Shown here: positions 1-6,498 of the stretch, piece after piece
How the letters are laid out: every line of letters starts with the position of its first letter
Position numbering within the stretch: the first letter of the stretch is position 1
From: Planctomycetota bacterium
GTDB lineage: Bacteria > Planctomycetota > PLA2 > JAEUHO01
Direction of reading: 5' to 3'
Length of the DNA: 6,873 nt
Assembly: GCA_026647295.1 (NCBI GenBank)
Contig: JAPKHB010000171.1
Location: forward strand, 1 to 6,873
Position numbers and translations under genes: made by a program
Notes under the pieces: model-generated
Databases searched by the model: none
What the model was told of the DNA's origin: nothing
Seen by the model: only the letters and a program-made list of their open reading frames with translations

Positions 1-23
1 GGGGGGCGGGGGGCGGGGGACAT
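1..23 (-). CDS. Start of next nuo gene, probably nuoB (partial)
   Basis: An ATG at 23-21 lies four bases after the nuoA stop codon. It is preceded at the right distance by a GGGAG ribosome binding site (35-31, 7 nt before the ATG) that abuts the nuoA stop. Only about seven codons fall inside the window, reading M-S-P-A-P-R-P. This proline-rich beginning is not diagnostic. In most bacterial nuo operons the gene after nuoA is nuoB, an Fe-S subunit of complex I, or a fused nuoBCD, so that identity rests on gene order alone. The tight spacing and the Shine-Dalgarno site shared with the nuoA end point to translational coupling. Confidence 0.5.
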
Positions 24-27
24 CGGC

Positions 28-390
28 CTACTCCCGGGCCCAGTTGACGGCGCCCTTGCGCATCACGTACCACCAGCCCAGGAGCAGGATGCCGATGAAG
101 AGCAGCATCTCGAAGAAGAGGAAGGCGGGCATCTGCTGGAAGTACACCGCCCAGGGGTAGAGGAACACCACCTCGATGTCGAAGAGTACGAAGAGGATGG
201 CCACCAGGTAGAACTTCACGCTGAAGCGCTGGTGGGCCTCGCTCAAGGGGGGCATCCCGCACTCGTAGGCGGCGTCCTTGACCGGGTTGGAGGGGGCCTT
301 CTTGCCCAGCACGAAGGACAAGCCGAGGTTGAGGGCGGCAAAGAGCAGGGCGAAGACGAGCATCACCAGCACCGGCACGTACTCGGCCAT
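28..390 (-). CDS. nuoA: NADH-quinone oxidoreductase subunit A (NuoA)
   Basis: This is a small membrane subunit of respiratory complex I, which couples NADH oxidation and quinone reduction to proton pumping in the inner membrane. From the chosen start it has 120 residues, typical for the family. There are three hydrophobic helices at about residues 5-28, 60-80 and 90-110. The family signatures are present: YECG (42-45), RFSVKFYLVA (55-64) and FDIEVVFLYPWA (70-81), with the conserved acidic pair D71 and E73 in helix 2. The frame stays open to an ATG at 498, which would add 36 Gly/Pro/Ala-rich residues. I chose the ATG at 390 because NuoA proteins usually begin just before helix 1 with a sequence like its MAEYVPVL. 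Neither start has a convincing Shine-Dalgarno site, so the start is less certain than the identity. The next gene begins four bases after the stop, which places nuoA first in a nuo operon. Confidence 0.95.
   Translation of the reverse strand: MAEYVPVLVMLVFALLFAALNLGLSFVLGKKAPSNPVKDAAYECGMPPLSEAHQRFSVKFYLVAILFVLFDIEVVFLYPWAVYFQQMPAFLFFEMLLFIGILLLGWWYVMRKGAVNWARE
31..35 (-). promoter_or_regulatory. Ribosome binding site GGGAG for the gene after nuoA
   Basis: On the minus strand GGGAG directly precedes the nuoA TAG stop and stands 7 nt before the ATG at 23-21. It decides the start of the downstream gene, and its position inside the last nuoA codons implies coupled translation. Confidence 0.55.
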
Positions 391-590
391 GTCCGCCGAC
401 GCCGCAAGGGGCGCCGCGCCCAGCGGACCGGGGCCCAGGGGGCCGACCAGGGAGGAGAGGACGCTCACGCCGGGCACTCCGCTACGGGGGGCCCCCATTC
501 AACCCAGCCCCGCCCCCGGGCGCGAGGGAATGCCACCCCCGCAGGCGAGAACTTGCATTCTACAATTGATCGCGGCCCGCTGCGCCCCGG
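391..590 (-). other. Intergenic / leader region before nuoA
   Basis: About 200 bases separate the lipoprotein stop from the preferred nuoA start. They contain a conspicuous AT-rich island (551-571), rare in this window, with a likely promoter. The part from 498 to 391 is open in frame with nuoA and may be an N-terminal extension, but its Gly/Pro/Ala-rich product resembles nothing in NuoA. A 6-bp inverted repeat (GAATGC 528-533, GCATTC 555-560) is too weak and too widely spaced to call. I see no intrinsic terminator for the upstream gene. Confidence 0.5.
557..562 (-). promoter_or_regulatory. Putative -10 element (TAGAAT) for the nuo operon
   Basis: Read on the minus strand, TAGAAT matches the sigma-70 -10 consensus TATAAT at five of six positions. 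It sits in the only clearly AT-rich patch of the intergenic region (551-571). Transcription would start near 550, giving a leader of about 160 nt to the ATG at 390 or about 50 nt to the ATG at 498. No good -35 hexamer is seen 16-18 bases upstream (GC-rich there), so the promoter is plausible but not secure. Confidence 0.4.
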
Positions 591-2615
591 CTACTCCGGG
601 CGCACGACCGGGCGCAGGGTGAGCCGCCGGGCCTCGCCCGTGGCGCGGTCCAGTTCCCACCAGCCCCCGGCGTCCAGCCGCCCGAAGTCCGTCGCCTCCC
701 GCTCGATCCCCGGCCACACCACCCGCACCCGCGCGCCCGCTTCGGCCCCGAGGCCGAAGTGCAACCGGGGGTCGTCCGTGCCCAGGAAGGACGTGAGCCG
801 AAGGACGGGCTGGCGGAAGGTGCGCGCCCCCACCGTGACCTCGACCACGGCGCCCAGGGCGTCGCGGTTGCGTCCGGGCTGGCGCAGCGAGAGCTTGATC
901 CAGCCGTGGCCGGCCGGGTCGGCCTCGTTGCGCAGGAGGGTCGGCCGGTCGTTCATGTTGAGCACGACGAGGTCCATGCGCCCGTCGTTGTCGAAGTCCC
1001 CGAACCCCGCCTGGCGCGAGCACTTGAGCACGGCCGTCCCGTCGCCCGCCTCCAGGTGGGCGGGGTCGACCCCCGCGGCGGCCTTCTCCTGGGCCTTGCG
1101 GCCCACCTCGCGGTAGCCCATCGCCTCCCCCGGCTCCACGCACTCCATGACCGTGTTGTACTGCTCGTAGGTGCTGCCCGTGAGGCGGAACAGGTCGATC
1201 TCCTTGTACACGTGGCCGTTGGCGACGAAGAGGTCCAGGTCGGCGTCGTTGTCCAGGTCGTACCAGCCGGCCCCCCAGCTCAGGTCGTAGAACACCACGC
1301 TGCTCATCAGGGGCAGGCCGCGGTCGGTGAAGAAGTAGCGCGTCTCGTCGCCGGGCACCCGCTGGCCCAGGTAGATGTTGTTGTAGTCGTGGCTGAAGTT
1401 CGTGACGAAGATGTCGAGCCGCCCGTCCTGGTCCAAGTCGGCCGCGCACGCGCCCATGCTGGCCTGCGCCACCAGGTTGTGGCCGTACTTCACGCCCAGG
1501 CTCGTGGAGGTGTCGCGGAAGCGCACGCGGCCCTCGGCGTCGCGGTGCTGCTGCCACATGAAGTTCTCCTCCGAGTCGTTGGCGCAGTACACGTCGAGCA
1601 GGCCGTCGTCGTTGAAGTCGAACATCAGGCAGGTGAAGGCGTAGCGGGCCACGGGCGGCACGAGGCCCCAGGTCTCGGTCACGTCCTCGAAGGTGCCGTC
1701 CTCCCGCTGCCGGTACATCGTGTCGTGCAGGCCCTGGAGCCCGATCGGGCCGCAGTAGGCCCGGATGCTGCGCCAGCGGCACTGCCGGCCGCTGATCGCC
1801 TCCACGGGCGTCCCCTCGGGGTAGCCCTGGGCCCGGCGCTGCTTGTCGACCTCCACGGCGGGGTCCGCGTAGGCGGCCACGTACAGGTCCAGGCGGCCGT
1901 CGCCGTCCACGTCGCCGACCGCCGCGCACGTGGACCAGGTCCAGGGCTTGCCCGCCACCCCGACCCGCTCCGCGACGTCGGTGAAGGTGCCGTCGCCGTT
2001 GTTGCGCCACAGGCGGTCCGGGCCGAAGTTGCTCACGAACAGGTCGGTCCAGCCGTCGCCGTCGTAGTCAAAGGCCGTGACGCCGAAGGACCAGTTGGCG
2101 TCCGCGACCCCGGCGCTTCGGGCCACGTTCGTGAACGTGCCGTCGCCGTTGTTGCGCCAGAGCTGGTCCTCGAACACCTCGGGGCGCGGCGACTTGGGGA
2201 CCAGCAGCGGGCGCAGGCGCCGGGTCTCGGGGTCGAGTTCGTGCTTCAGCACGTAGTTGCTGAACACGTCGCCGTCGGGGACGTACAGGTCGAGGAAGCC
2301 GTCGTTGTCCAGGTCGAACCAGGCCGAGCCCGGGCCGACGGCCTCGAGCAGGAACTCCTTGACCCCCGCGCGGCCGGAGTGGTTGACGACGTCCAGGCCC
2401 GCGCGCTCGGACACGTCCGTGAGCCGGATGCGCGTGGGGCCCACGCCGGCGTAGCGGGAGGGTTCCGTGCGGGAGCGCTCGATCAGGTCGGCGTACTCGG
2501 CGGTGGTCGTGGTGCCCACCGTCGCCGGCTCGCGCCCGGCGCCCCCCCCGTCCTCGCCCCCGCACGCGCAGAGGCAGAGGAGGAGGCAGGCGGCCAGGGG
2601 GCGCAGGCGCGGCAT
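591..2615 (-). CDS. CRTAC1-type lipoprotein: VCBS/FG-GAP beta-propeller with C-terminal ASPIC/UnbV domain
   Basis: This 674-residue protein is predicted to be lipid-anchored outside the inner membrane. The N-terminus is a lipoprotein signal: positively charged MPRLRP, a Leu/Cys-rich core, then LCAC with C18 as likely lipidated cysteine, followed by a Gly/Thr-rich linker. Seven calcium-type DxDxDG or closely related loops start at D101, D183, D235, D333, D393, D453 and D540. They mark FG-GAP/VCBS blades and suggest a seven-bladed propeller. Two blades carry the same LWRNNGDGTFT motif (152-162 and 202-212). C279 and C288 sit in a CRWR...YCGP segment that is common in this family and may form a disulfide. 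Residues about 583-656 fit an ASPIC/UnbV domain (RDALGAVVEVTVG, DPRLHFGLG, VRVVWPG). The ATG at 2615 is supported by the signal peptide and by GGAG 6 nt upstream (2625-2622). Relatives are abundant in Acidobacteriota and Planctomycetota, but their biochemical role is mostly unknown. Adhesion or binding of extracellular ligands is only an inference. Confidence 0.92.
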   Translation of the reverse strand: MPRLRPLAACLLLCLCACGGEDGGGAGREPATVGTTTTAEYADLIERSRTEPSRYAGVGPTRIRLTDVSERAGLDVVNHSGRAGVKEFLLEAVGPGSAWFDLDNDGFLDLYVPDGDVFSNYVLKHELDPETRRLRPLLVPKSPRPEVFEDQLWRNNGDGTFTNVARSAGVADANWSFGVTAFDYDGDGWTDLFVSNFGPDRLWRNNGDGTFTDVAERVGVAGKPWTWSTCAAVGDVDGDGRLDLYVAAYADPAVEVDKQRRAQGYPEGTPVEAISGRQCRWRSIRAYCGPIGLQGLHDTMYRQREDGTFEDVTETWGLVPPVARYAFTCLMFDFNDDGLLDVYCANDSEENFMWQQHRDAEGRVRFRDTSTSLGVKYGHNLVAQASMGACAADLDQDGRLDIFVTNFSHDYNNIYLGQRVPGDETRYFFTDRGLPLMSSVVFYDLSWGAGWYDLDNDADLDLFVANGHVYKEIDLFRLTGSTYEQYNTVMECVEPGEAMGYREVGRKAQEKAAAGVDPAHLEAGDGTAVLKCSRQAGFGDFDNDGRMDLVVLNMNDRPTLLRNEADPAGHGWIKLSLRQPGRNRDALGAVVEVTVGARTFRQPVLRLTSFLGTDDPRLHFGLGAEAGARVRVVWPGIEREATDFGRLDAGGWWELDRATGEARRLTLRPVVRPE

Positions 2616-2704
2616 CGGGGGCTCCGGGGGGGCGCCCGGCGGCGGGGCCGGACGCAGGGACGCGCCGGACGCAACGGACCGGGGCGCCGGATCATCCCAC
2701 GGGA
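2616..2704 (-). other. Short spacer between lon and the lipoprotein gene
   Basis: These 89 GC-rich bases hold the Shine-Dalgarno GGAG (2625-2622) of the lipoprotein gene and a 10-bp direct repeat GCCGGACGCA (plus strand, 2647-2656 and 2664-2673, 17 bp apart). No convincing -10/-35 pair and no hairpin followed by a T-run are seen. Read-through from lon is therefore possible. The direct repeat could be an operator, but short repeats are expected by chance in such GC-rich DNA. Confidence 0.4.
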
Positions 2705-5149
2705 TCAGCCTTCCGTGGACGCCTCGCGGGGCCGCGGCGGGGGCCCCCCGGGCGCCCGTTCGACGGGCGGCCGGGCGCCGGGCACGGGCAGGTAGATGGG
2801 CAGCAGGGCGGCCCGCACGTCCTCGAGCGCGTGGCGCACGAGGTGCACCTGAAGGGCCTTGAGGACCTCCGGGGGGACCTGCTCGAGGTCGGCCTCGTTG
2901 GCCGCCGGCAGGAGCACCGTGCGGATCCCGGCCCGGTGGGCCGCGAGCAGCTTCTCCTTGATGCCCCCCACGCGCAGCACGCGCCCCTTGAGGGTGATCT
3001 CGCCGGTGAGGGCCACGTCGGCGCGCACGGGCCGTTCGGTGAAGAGGCTGGCCAGGCACACGGCCATGGTGACCCCGGCGCTCGGGCCGTCCTTGGGGAT
3101 CGCCCCTTCGGGCACGTGCAGGTGCACGTCGCTGGTCTCGAGTTCCCGCGCCGGGACGTCCAGGTCGTGGGCCACCGAGCGCAGCCAGGTCCAGGCCGCC
3201 TCGGCGCTCTCGCGCATCACCTCCCCGAGCCGGCCCGTCACCCGGATGGCGCCCTTTCCGGGCACACGGGTGGCCTCGAAGTAGAGCAGGTCGCCGCCGG
3301 CCGGGGTCCAGGCGAGCCCCGCCGCCACCCCCACCACCGGCTCGCGGGCGCGGCCGGTGGGCGCGTGGGGCGGCGCCCCCAGCAGCCGGCGCACCGCCGC
3401 GGGGTCCACGGTGAGCCGCCGGCGGACCCGGGGGCCCCCGGTGGCCAGTTCCAGCGCCCGGCGCCGGGCGATGCGGGCCAGCCGGCGCATCAGTTCGCGC
3501 ACGCCCGCCTCGCGCGTCCAGCCCTCGATCAGGGCCCCGAGGCCCGCGTCGGTGAAGCGCAGCGTGCGGGGCGAAAGCCCGCTGTCGGCCAGCACCTTGG
3601 GGAGGAGGTGCCGGCGGGCGATCTCGAGCTTCTCGAGCGGCGTGTAGCCGGACAGGGTCACCACCTCCAGGCGGTCGCGCAGGGCGGCGGGGACGTCCTC
3701 CAACACGTTGCCCGTGCAGACGAAGAACACCCGGGAGAGGTCGAACGGCAGGTCCAGGTAGTGGTCGAGGAAGGCCGCGTTCTGCTCGGGGTCGAGCACC
3801 TCGAGCATCGCGCTGCTCGGGTCGCCGCGGGCGTCGGAGCCCATCTTGTCGATCTCGTCGATCACGAACACCGGGTCGCGGGCCCGGACGCGCTTGAGCG
3901 CCTGGAGCAACTTGCCGGGCATCGCGCCCACGTAGGTGCGCCGGTGCCCCTTGATCTCGGCCTCGTCGTGCATCCCCCCCACCGACAGGCGCACGAACTC
4001 GCGGCCCATGGCCTCGGCGATGCTGCGGCCGAGGCTGGTCTTGCCCACCCCGGGCGGCCCCACCAGGCACAGCACCGACGCCCGCGCCTCGTCGCGCAGC
4101 CGGCGCACGGCGAGGAACTCCAGGATGCGCTCCTTCACCTCCTCCAGCCCGTGGTGGTCGCGGTCCAGGATGCGGCGGGCGCGGCGCAGGTCGATCGGCT
4201 TGCGCGCGGGCACGGTCCAGGGCAGGTCCAGGATCCAGCCCACGTAGGTGCGCACCACCTGCGACTCGGCCGACGCCCCGGACATGGTCGCCAGCCGGTC
4301 CACCTCGCGCCGGGCGGCCTCGGCGACCTCCGCCGGCAGCCCCGCGGCGGCGATGCGCTCGCGCAGGTCCAGGATCTCGGCCTCGCCGTCGCCCTCGAGC
4401 CCCAACTCGCGCCGGATCGTGCGCAACTGGGCGCGCAGCAGGTGCTCGCGCTGGTTCTGTTCGATGTCCTTCTTGACCTTGCGCGCGACGTCGGCTTCGA
4501 CCTCGACCCGCGCGATGGCCTCCTGGAGCGCGTCCTCCACGATGCGCAGGCGCTCGCGGGCGTCCTCCGTGGCGGCGATCACGGCCTTGAGCGGGAGCGG
4601 GAAGCGCACGTGGGCCGCCACGAGGTCGGCAAAGCGTCCGGCGCCCGAGATGTTCATGCGCAGGATGTTCACCATCTCCGACGGGTAGCCGCCCTCGGAG
4701 CGCACCAGTTGGTCCACCATCTCCATCGAGCGGTAGATCATCCCGTCCACGTCGGTGCCGCGGGGTTCCCGCTCTTCGACCTCCTCGATGCGGAAGCGGA
4801 AGTACGGGCGCGTCTGGACGACCTCCCGGAGCCGGATGCGCCGCAGCCCCTGGAACACGACCTGCACCGTGTCGTTGGGCATGCGCATGCGGTGGATCAC
4901 GCGGCAGGCGACCCCGACGGGCAGGAAGTCGTCCTCGTCCTCGACGATCTCGGCGTCGCGGTCGCGCGGCAGCAGGCAGGCCACGATCTCGGCGTCCCCG
5001 GCGTGGGCGTGGATCATCTCGAGGCTGCGGGCCTGGTCGACCTGCACCGAGACCACGTCGAAGGGGAACACGACCGTGGAGCGCAGGCACATCCCGGGCA
5101 GCACCTCCGGGATCGGCGTGTGTTCCTGGGCAGGGGCGGGGCCGGCCAT
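2705..5149 (-). CDS. lon: ATP-dependent Lon protease (endopeptidase La)
   Basis: Lon is a cytosolic AAA+ serine protease that unfolds and degrades misfolded and regulatory proteins. At 814 residues this copy has the full bacterial LonA layout. The N-terminal substrate-binding domain covers about 12-210, followed by a coiled-coil-like helical segment at about 195-290. The AAA+ module has Walker A GPPGVGKT (364-371), Walker B VFVIDEID (427-434), a sensor-1 region FVCTGN (476-481), a probable arginine finger R493 and a sensor-2 region TREAGVRE (545-552). The protease domain covers about 600-785, with catalytic S690 in PKDGPSAG and K733 in GGIKEK. Their 43-residue spacing equals the Ser679-Lys722 spacing of E. 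coli Lon. A Pro/Arg-rich tail of about 30 residues follows. All catalytic residues are present. The N-terminal start region (PGMCLRSTVVFP) departs from the usual PLR-VVFP wording. The ATG at 5149 has only a weak Shine-Dalgarno site, and a TAGGCT hexamer 10 nt upstream could be its -10 element. The lipoprotein gene follows 89 bp downstream. Confidence 0.97.
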   Translation of the reverse strand: MAGPAPAQEHTPIPEVLPGMCLRSTVVFPFDVVSVQVDQARSLEMIHAHAGDAEIVACLLPRDRDAEIVEDEDDFLPVGVACRVIHRMRMPNDTVQVVFQGLRRIRLREVVQTRPYFRFRIEEVEEREPRGTDVDGMIYRSMEMVDQLVRSEGGYPSEMVNILRMNISGAGRFADLVAAHVRFPLPLKAVIAATEDARERLRIVEDALQEAIARVEVEADVARKVKKDIEQNQREHLLRAQLRTIRRELGLEGDGEAEILDLRERIAAAGLPAEVAEAARREVDRLATMSGASAESQVVRTYVGWILDLPWTVPARKPIDLRRARRILDRDHHGLEEVKERILEFLAVRRLRDEARASVLCLVGPPGVGKTSLGRSIAEAMGREFVRLSVGGMHDEAEIKGHRRTYVGAMPGKLLQALKRVRARDPVFVIDEIDKMGSDARGDPSSAMLEVLDPEQNAAFLDHYLDLPFDLSRVFFVCTGNVLEDVPAALRDRLEVVTLSGYTPLEKLEIARRHLLPKVLADSGLSPRTLRFTDAGLGALIEGWTREAGVRELMRRLARIARRRALELATGGPRVRRRLTVDPAAVRRLLGAPPHAPTGRAREPVVGVAAGLAWTPAGGDLLYFEATRVPGKGAIRVTGRLGEVMRESAEAAWTWLRSVAHDLDVPARELETSDVHLHVPEGAIPKDGPSAGVTMAVCLASLFTERPVRADVALTGEITLKGRVLRVGGIKEKLLAAHRAGIRTVLLPAANEADLEQVPPEVLKALQVHLVRHALEDVRAALLPIYLPVPGARPPVERAPGGPPPRPREASTEG

Positions 5150-5238
5150 GGCGCCGACCAGCCTACCGGCCGGGGGCCCGCCGGCCGGGCCGCGGGCCCC
5201 GTGCGGCGCCCGGGGCGGCGCCGCCTACCCTGGCCGGC
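5150..5238. promoter_or_regulatory. Divergent promoter region between lon and the methyltransferase gene
   Basis: This 89-bp region must drive both divergent genes unless they are read from farther away. Each side has a TANNNT hexamer close to its start codon: TAGGCT on the minus strand (5165-5160), 10 nt before the lon ATG, and TACCCT on the plus strand (5226-5231), 7 nt before the methyltransferase GTG. Such spacing would give leaderless or nearly leaderless transcripts, which would fit the lack of good Shine-Dalgarno sites on both genes. No -35 hexamer is recognisable. The middle is almost pure G/C with overlapping inverted repeats such as GCCCG-CCGGC-CGGGC. The calls rest on short motifs. 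Confidence 0.35.
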
Positions 5239-6408
5239 GTGCAGCCCGCCGAAGCCCGCTTCCTCGCCTCCGCCGAAGGGGCCCGGCTCCTTGCGGCCGC
5301 GCGGAGCCTGCGCGACCAGCCGGTGCACCGGCGCGCGGCGGCGCTTCGGGGCCTGGCGGACGCCGAGCGCGCGCGCTGGGCGCTGCGCCAGGACGGGCTG
5401 CGCGCGCGGGCGGCCGCGCGCATCCCCGCGGCCGAGCGCCTGCTCTTCGAGCCCGACGCACTCGAGCAGGCGAGCGCGTGGGCGGTGGCCACGGAGCGCG
5501 CCCGACGCTGGCCCGGCCCGCCCGACGCGCTGCTGCTCGACCTCGGGGCCGGTTGTGGCGTCGACGCGCTGGCCGCCGCCGCGGCCGGGCGCCGGGTGCG
5601 CGCCTACGAGCGCGATCCGGTGCGCGCCCTGCTGCTCGCCCACAACGTCCGCGCGCTCGGCCTCGAGGCGCGCGTCGAGGTCGTGGCGGACGACCTGGGC
5701 CGGGCGCCGCCCGCCCCGCTCGCCTTCCTGGATCCCGACCGCCGCCCGGGCGGGAGCCGCCGGCGCCGCGCCGCGGAGTCCGCCCCCCCGAGCGCCGCGT
5801 GGGCGCGGATCCTCGCGCCCCACGGCGCGGCGATGGTGAAGGCGGCGCCCACCGACCGGACCCTGGGGGCCCTGGGCGTCCCCCTCGAGGTCGTCTCGCT
5901 CGCGGGCGCGGCCCGCGAGACCCGGCTCTACTTCGGCGGGTGGGAGGCGCGGCCGCCGCGCCGCGCGCTCGCCCTTCCGTCCGGGCTCTTCGTCGCGGGC
6001 GAGGGCGGGCCGCCGCCGCCTTCGCGTGCGCCCGAACCCGGGCTGTGGCTGCTGGACCCCGACCCGGCCGTGCGCCACGCGGGCCTCGTCGGCGACCTCG
6101 CCCACCAGCGCGGCCTCGCCCCGCTGGCCCCGGACCTGCCCTACCTGCTCGGCGCCAGTCCCCCGGCGGGCTGCCCGGGCCACTGGCTCCCGATCGAGGC
6201 CTGCCTTGCGCCCCGCGCCGTGGCGGCCTGGCTGCGGGCGCGCGAGGTGGGCGCCGTGGAGGTGCGCGCCCGCGGCTACCCGGGCCGCGCGGAGGCCTTC
6301 CGCCGCGGGCTCGGGCTGCGCGGCCCGCACCAGGCCACGCTCGTGCTCACGGCCCGGGCCGGGCGCCCGCTCGTGCTGGCGGGCCCGCTCGCCCGCACGC
6401 TCGAATGA
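5239..6408 (+). CDS. Class I SAM-dependent methyltransferase with C-terminal THUMP-like domain
   Basis: This 389-residue protein starts with GTG. Residues about 1-90 form an Ala/Arg-rich helical domain whose RARAAARIP...LLFEPDALEQAS wording (55-79) matches the N-terminus of this family. A Rossmann methyltransferase core follows, with SAM-binding motif I LLLDLGAGCGVDAL (98-111), an acidic residue E124 at the end of strand 2 that should hold the SAM ribose, and a motif-IV-like LAFLDPDRR (161-169). The C-terminal part (about 268-380: LWLLDPDPAVRHAGLV, DLPYLLG, VEVRARGYPG) fits the THUMP-like domain of annotated methyltransferases in this family. RNA, perhaps rRNA or tRNA, is the likely substrate by analogy with THUMP proteins, but it is not established. 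It is divergent from lon. The GTG lacks a Shine-Dalgarno site and may be translated from a leaderless mRNA. The family identity is fairly sure and the substrate is unknown. Confidence 0.85.
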   Translation: MQPAEARFLASAEGARLLAAARSLRDQPVHRRAAALRGLADAERARWALRQDGLRARAAARIPAAERLLFEPDALEQASAWAVATERARRWPGPPDALLLDLGAGCGVDALAAAAAGRRVRAYERDPVRALLLAHNVRALGLEARVEVVADDLGRAPPAPLAFLDPDRRPGGSRRRRAAESAPPSAAWARILAPHGAAMVKAAPTDRTLGALGVPLEVVSLAGAARETRLYFGGWEARPPRRALALPSGLFVAGEGGPPPPSRAPEPGLWLLDPDPAVRHAGLVGDLAHQRGLAPLAPDLPYLLGASPPAGCPGHWLPIEACLAPRAVAAWLRAREVGAVEVRARGYPGRAEAFRRGLGLRGPHQATLVLTARAGRPLVLAGPLARTLE

Positions 6409-6485
6409 ACCTACGGAGCCAGGCTCCGGTGCATCATTCGAGGGCACTCGGTGGACGGGAATCCCGTCGCGATGCGCTCCGCGCT
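6409..6485. other. Hairpin-rich spacer after the methyltransferase gene
   Basis: No gene is seen in this 77-base spacer. It contains three short inverted repeats in a row: CGGAGCC-A-GGCTCCG (6414-6428), CGAG-ggca-CTCG (6439-6450) and GACGGGA-A-TCCCGTC (6454-6468). Bases 6476-6484 match the end of the downstream 160-bp unit (6636-6644), so the tandem array starts here, with one mismatch at 6485. Confidence 0.6.
6414..6428 (+). terminator. Possible terminator hairpin of the methyltransferase gene
   Basis: A perfect inverted repeat CGGAGC / GCTCCG with a CAG loop begins six bases after the stop codon. It lacks the T-run of a classical intrinsic terminator. It may be an attenuated or Rho-assisted terminator, an mRNA 3' end stabiliser, or part of the hairpin-rich repeat region to its right. 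Confidence 0.35.
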
Positions 6486-6498
6486 GCCGCGCGGACTG

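Noticed and set aside
528..560. Inverted repeat GAATGC...GCATTC as terminator of the lipoprotein gene
   Set aside because: The arms are six bases with a 21-base loop and no T-run, which is within chance expectation.
759..2795. A plus-strand open frame of about 680 codons antisense to the lipoprotein gene
   Set aside because: It is a Val/His/Ala-rich low-complexity translation, the mirror image of DxDxDG-type codons, with no recognisable domain.
591..5090. An open frame of about 1,500 codons that covers both the lipoprotein gene and most of lon
   Set aside because: Only the part from 2615 down matches a protein family and begins with a signal peptide and Shine-Dalgarno site. The rest is an Arg/Pro/Gly-rich shadow of lon in another frame.
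2831..5839. A plus-strand open frame of about 1,000 codons antisense to lon and running into the methyltransferase gene
   Set aside because: It is rich in His, Gly, Val and Arg with no domain, lies antisense to a fully conserved lon, and crosses the real methyltransferase in a different frame. It is an effect of high GC content.
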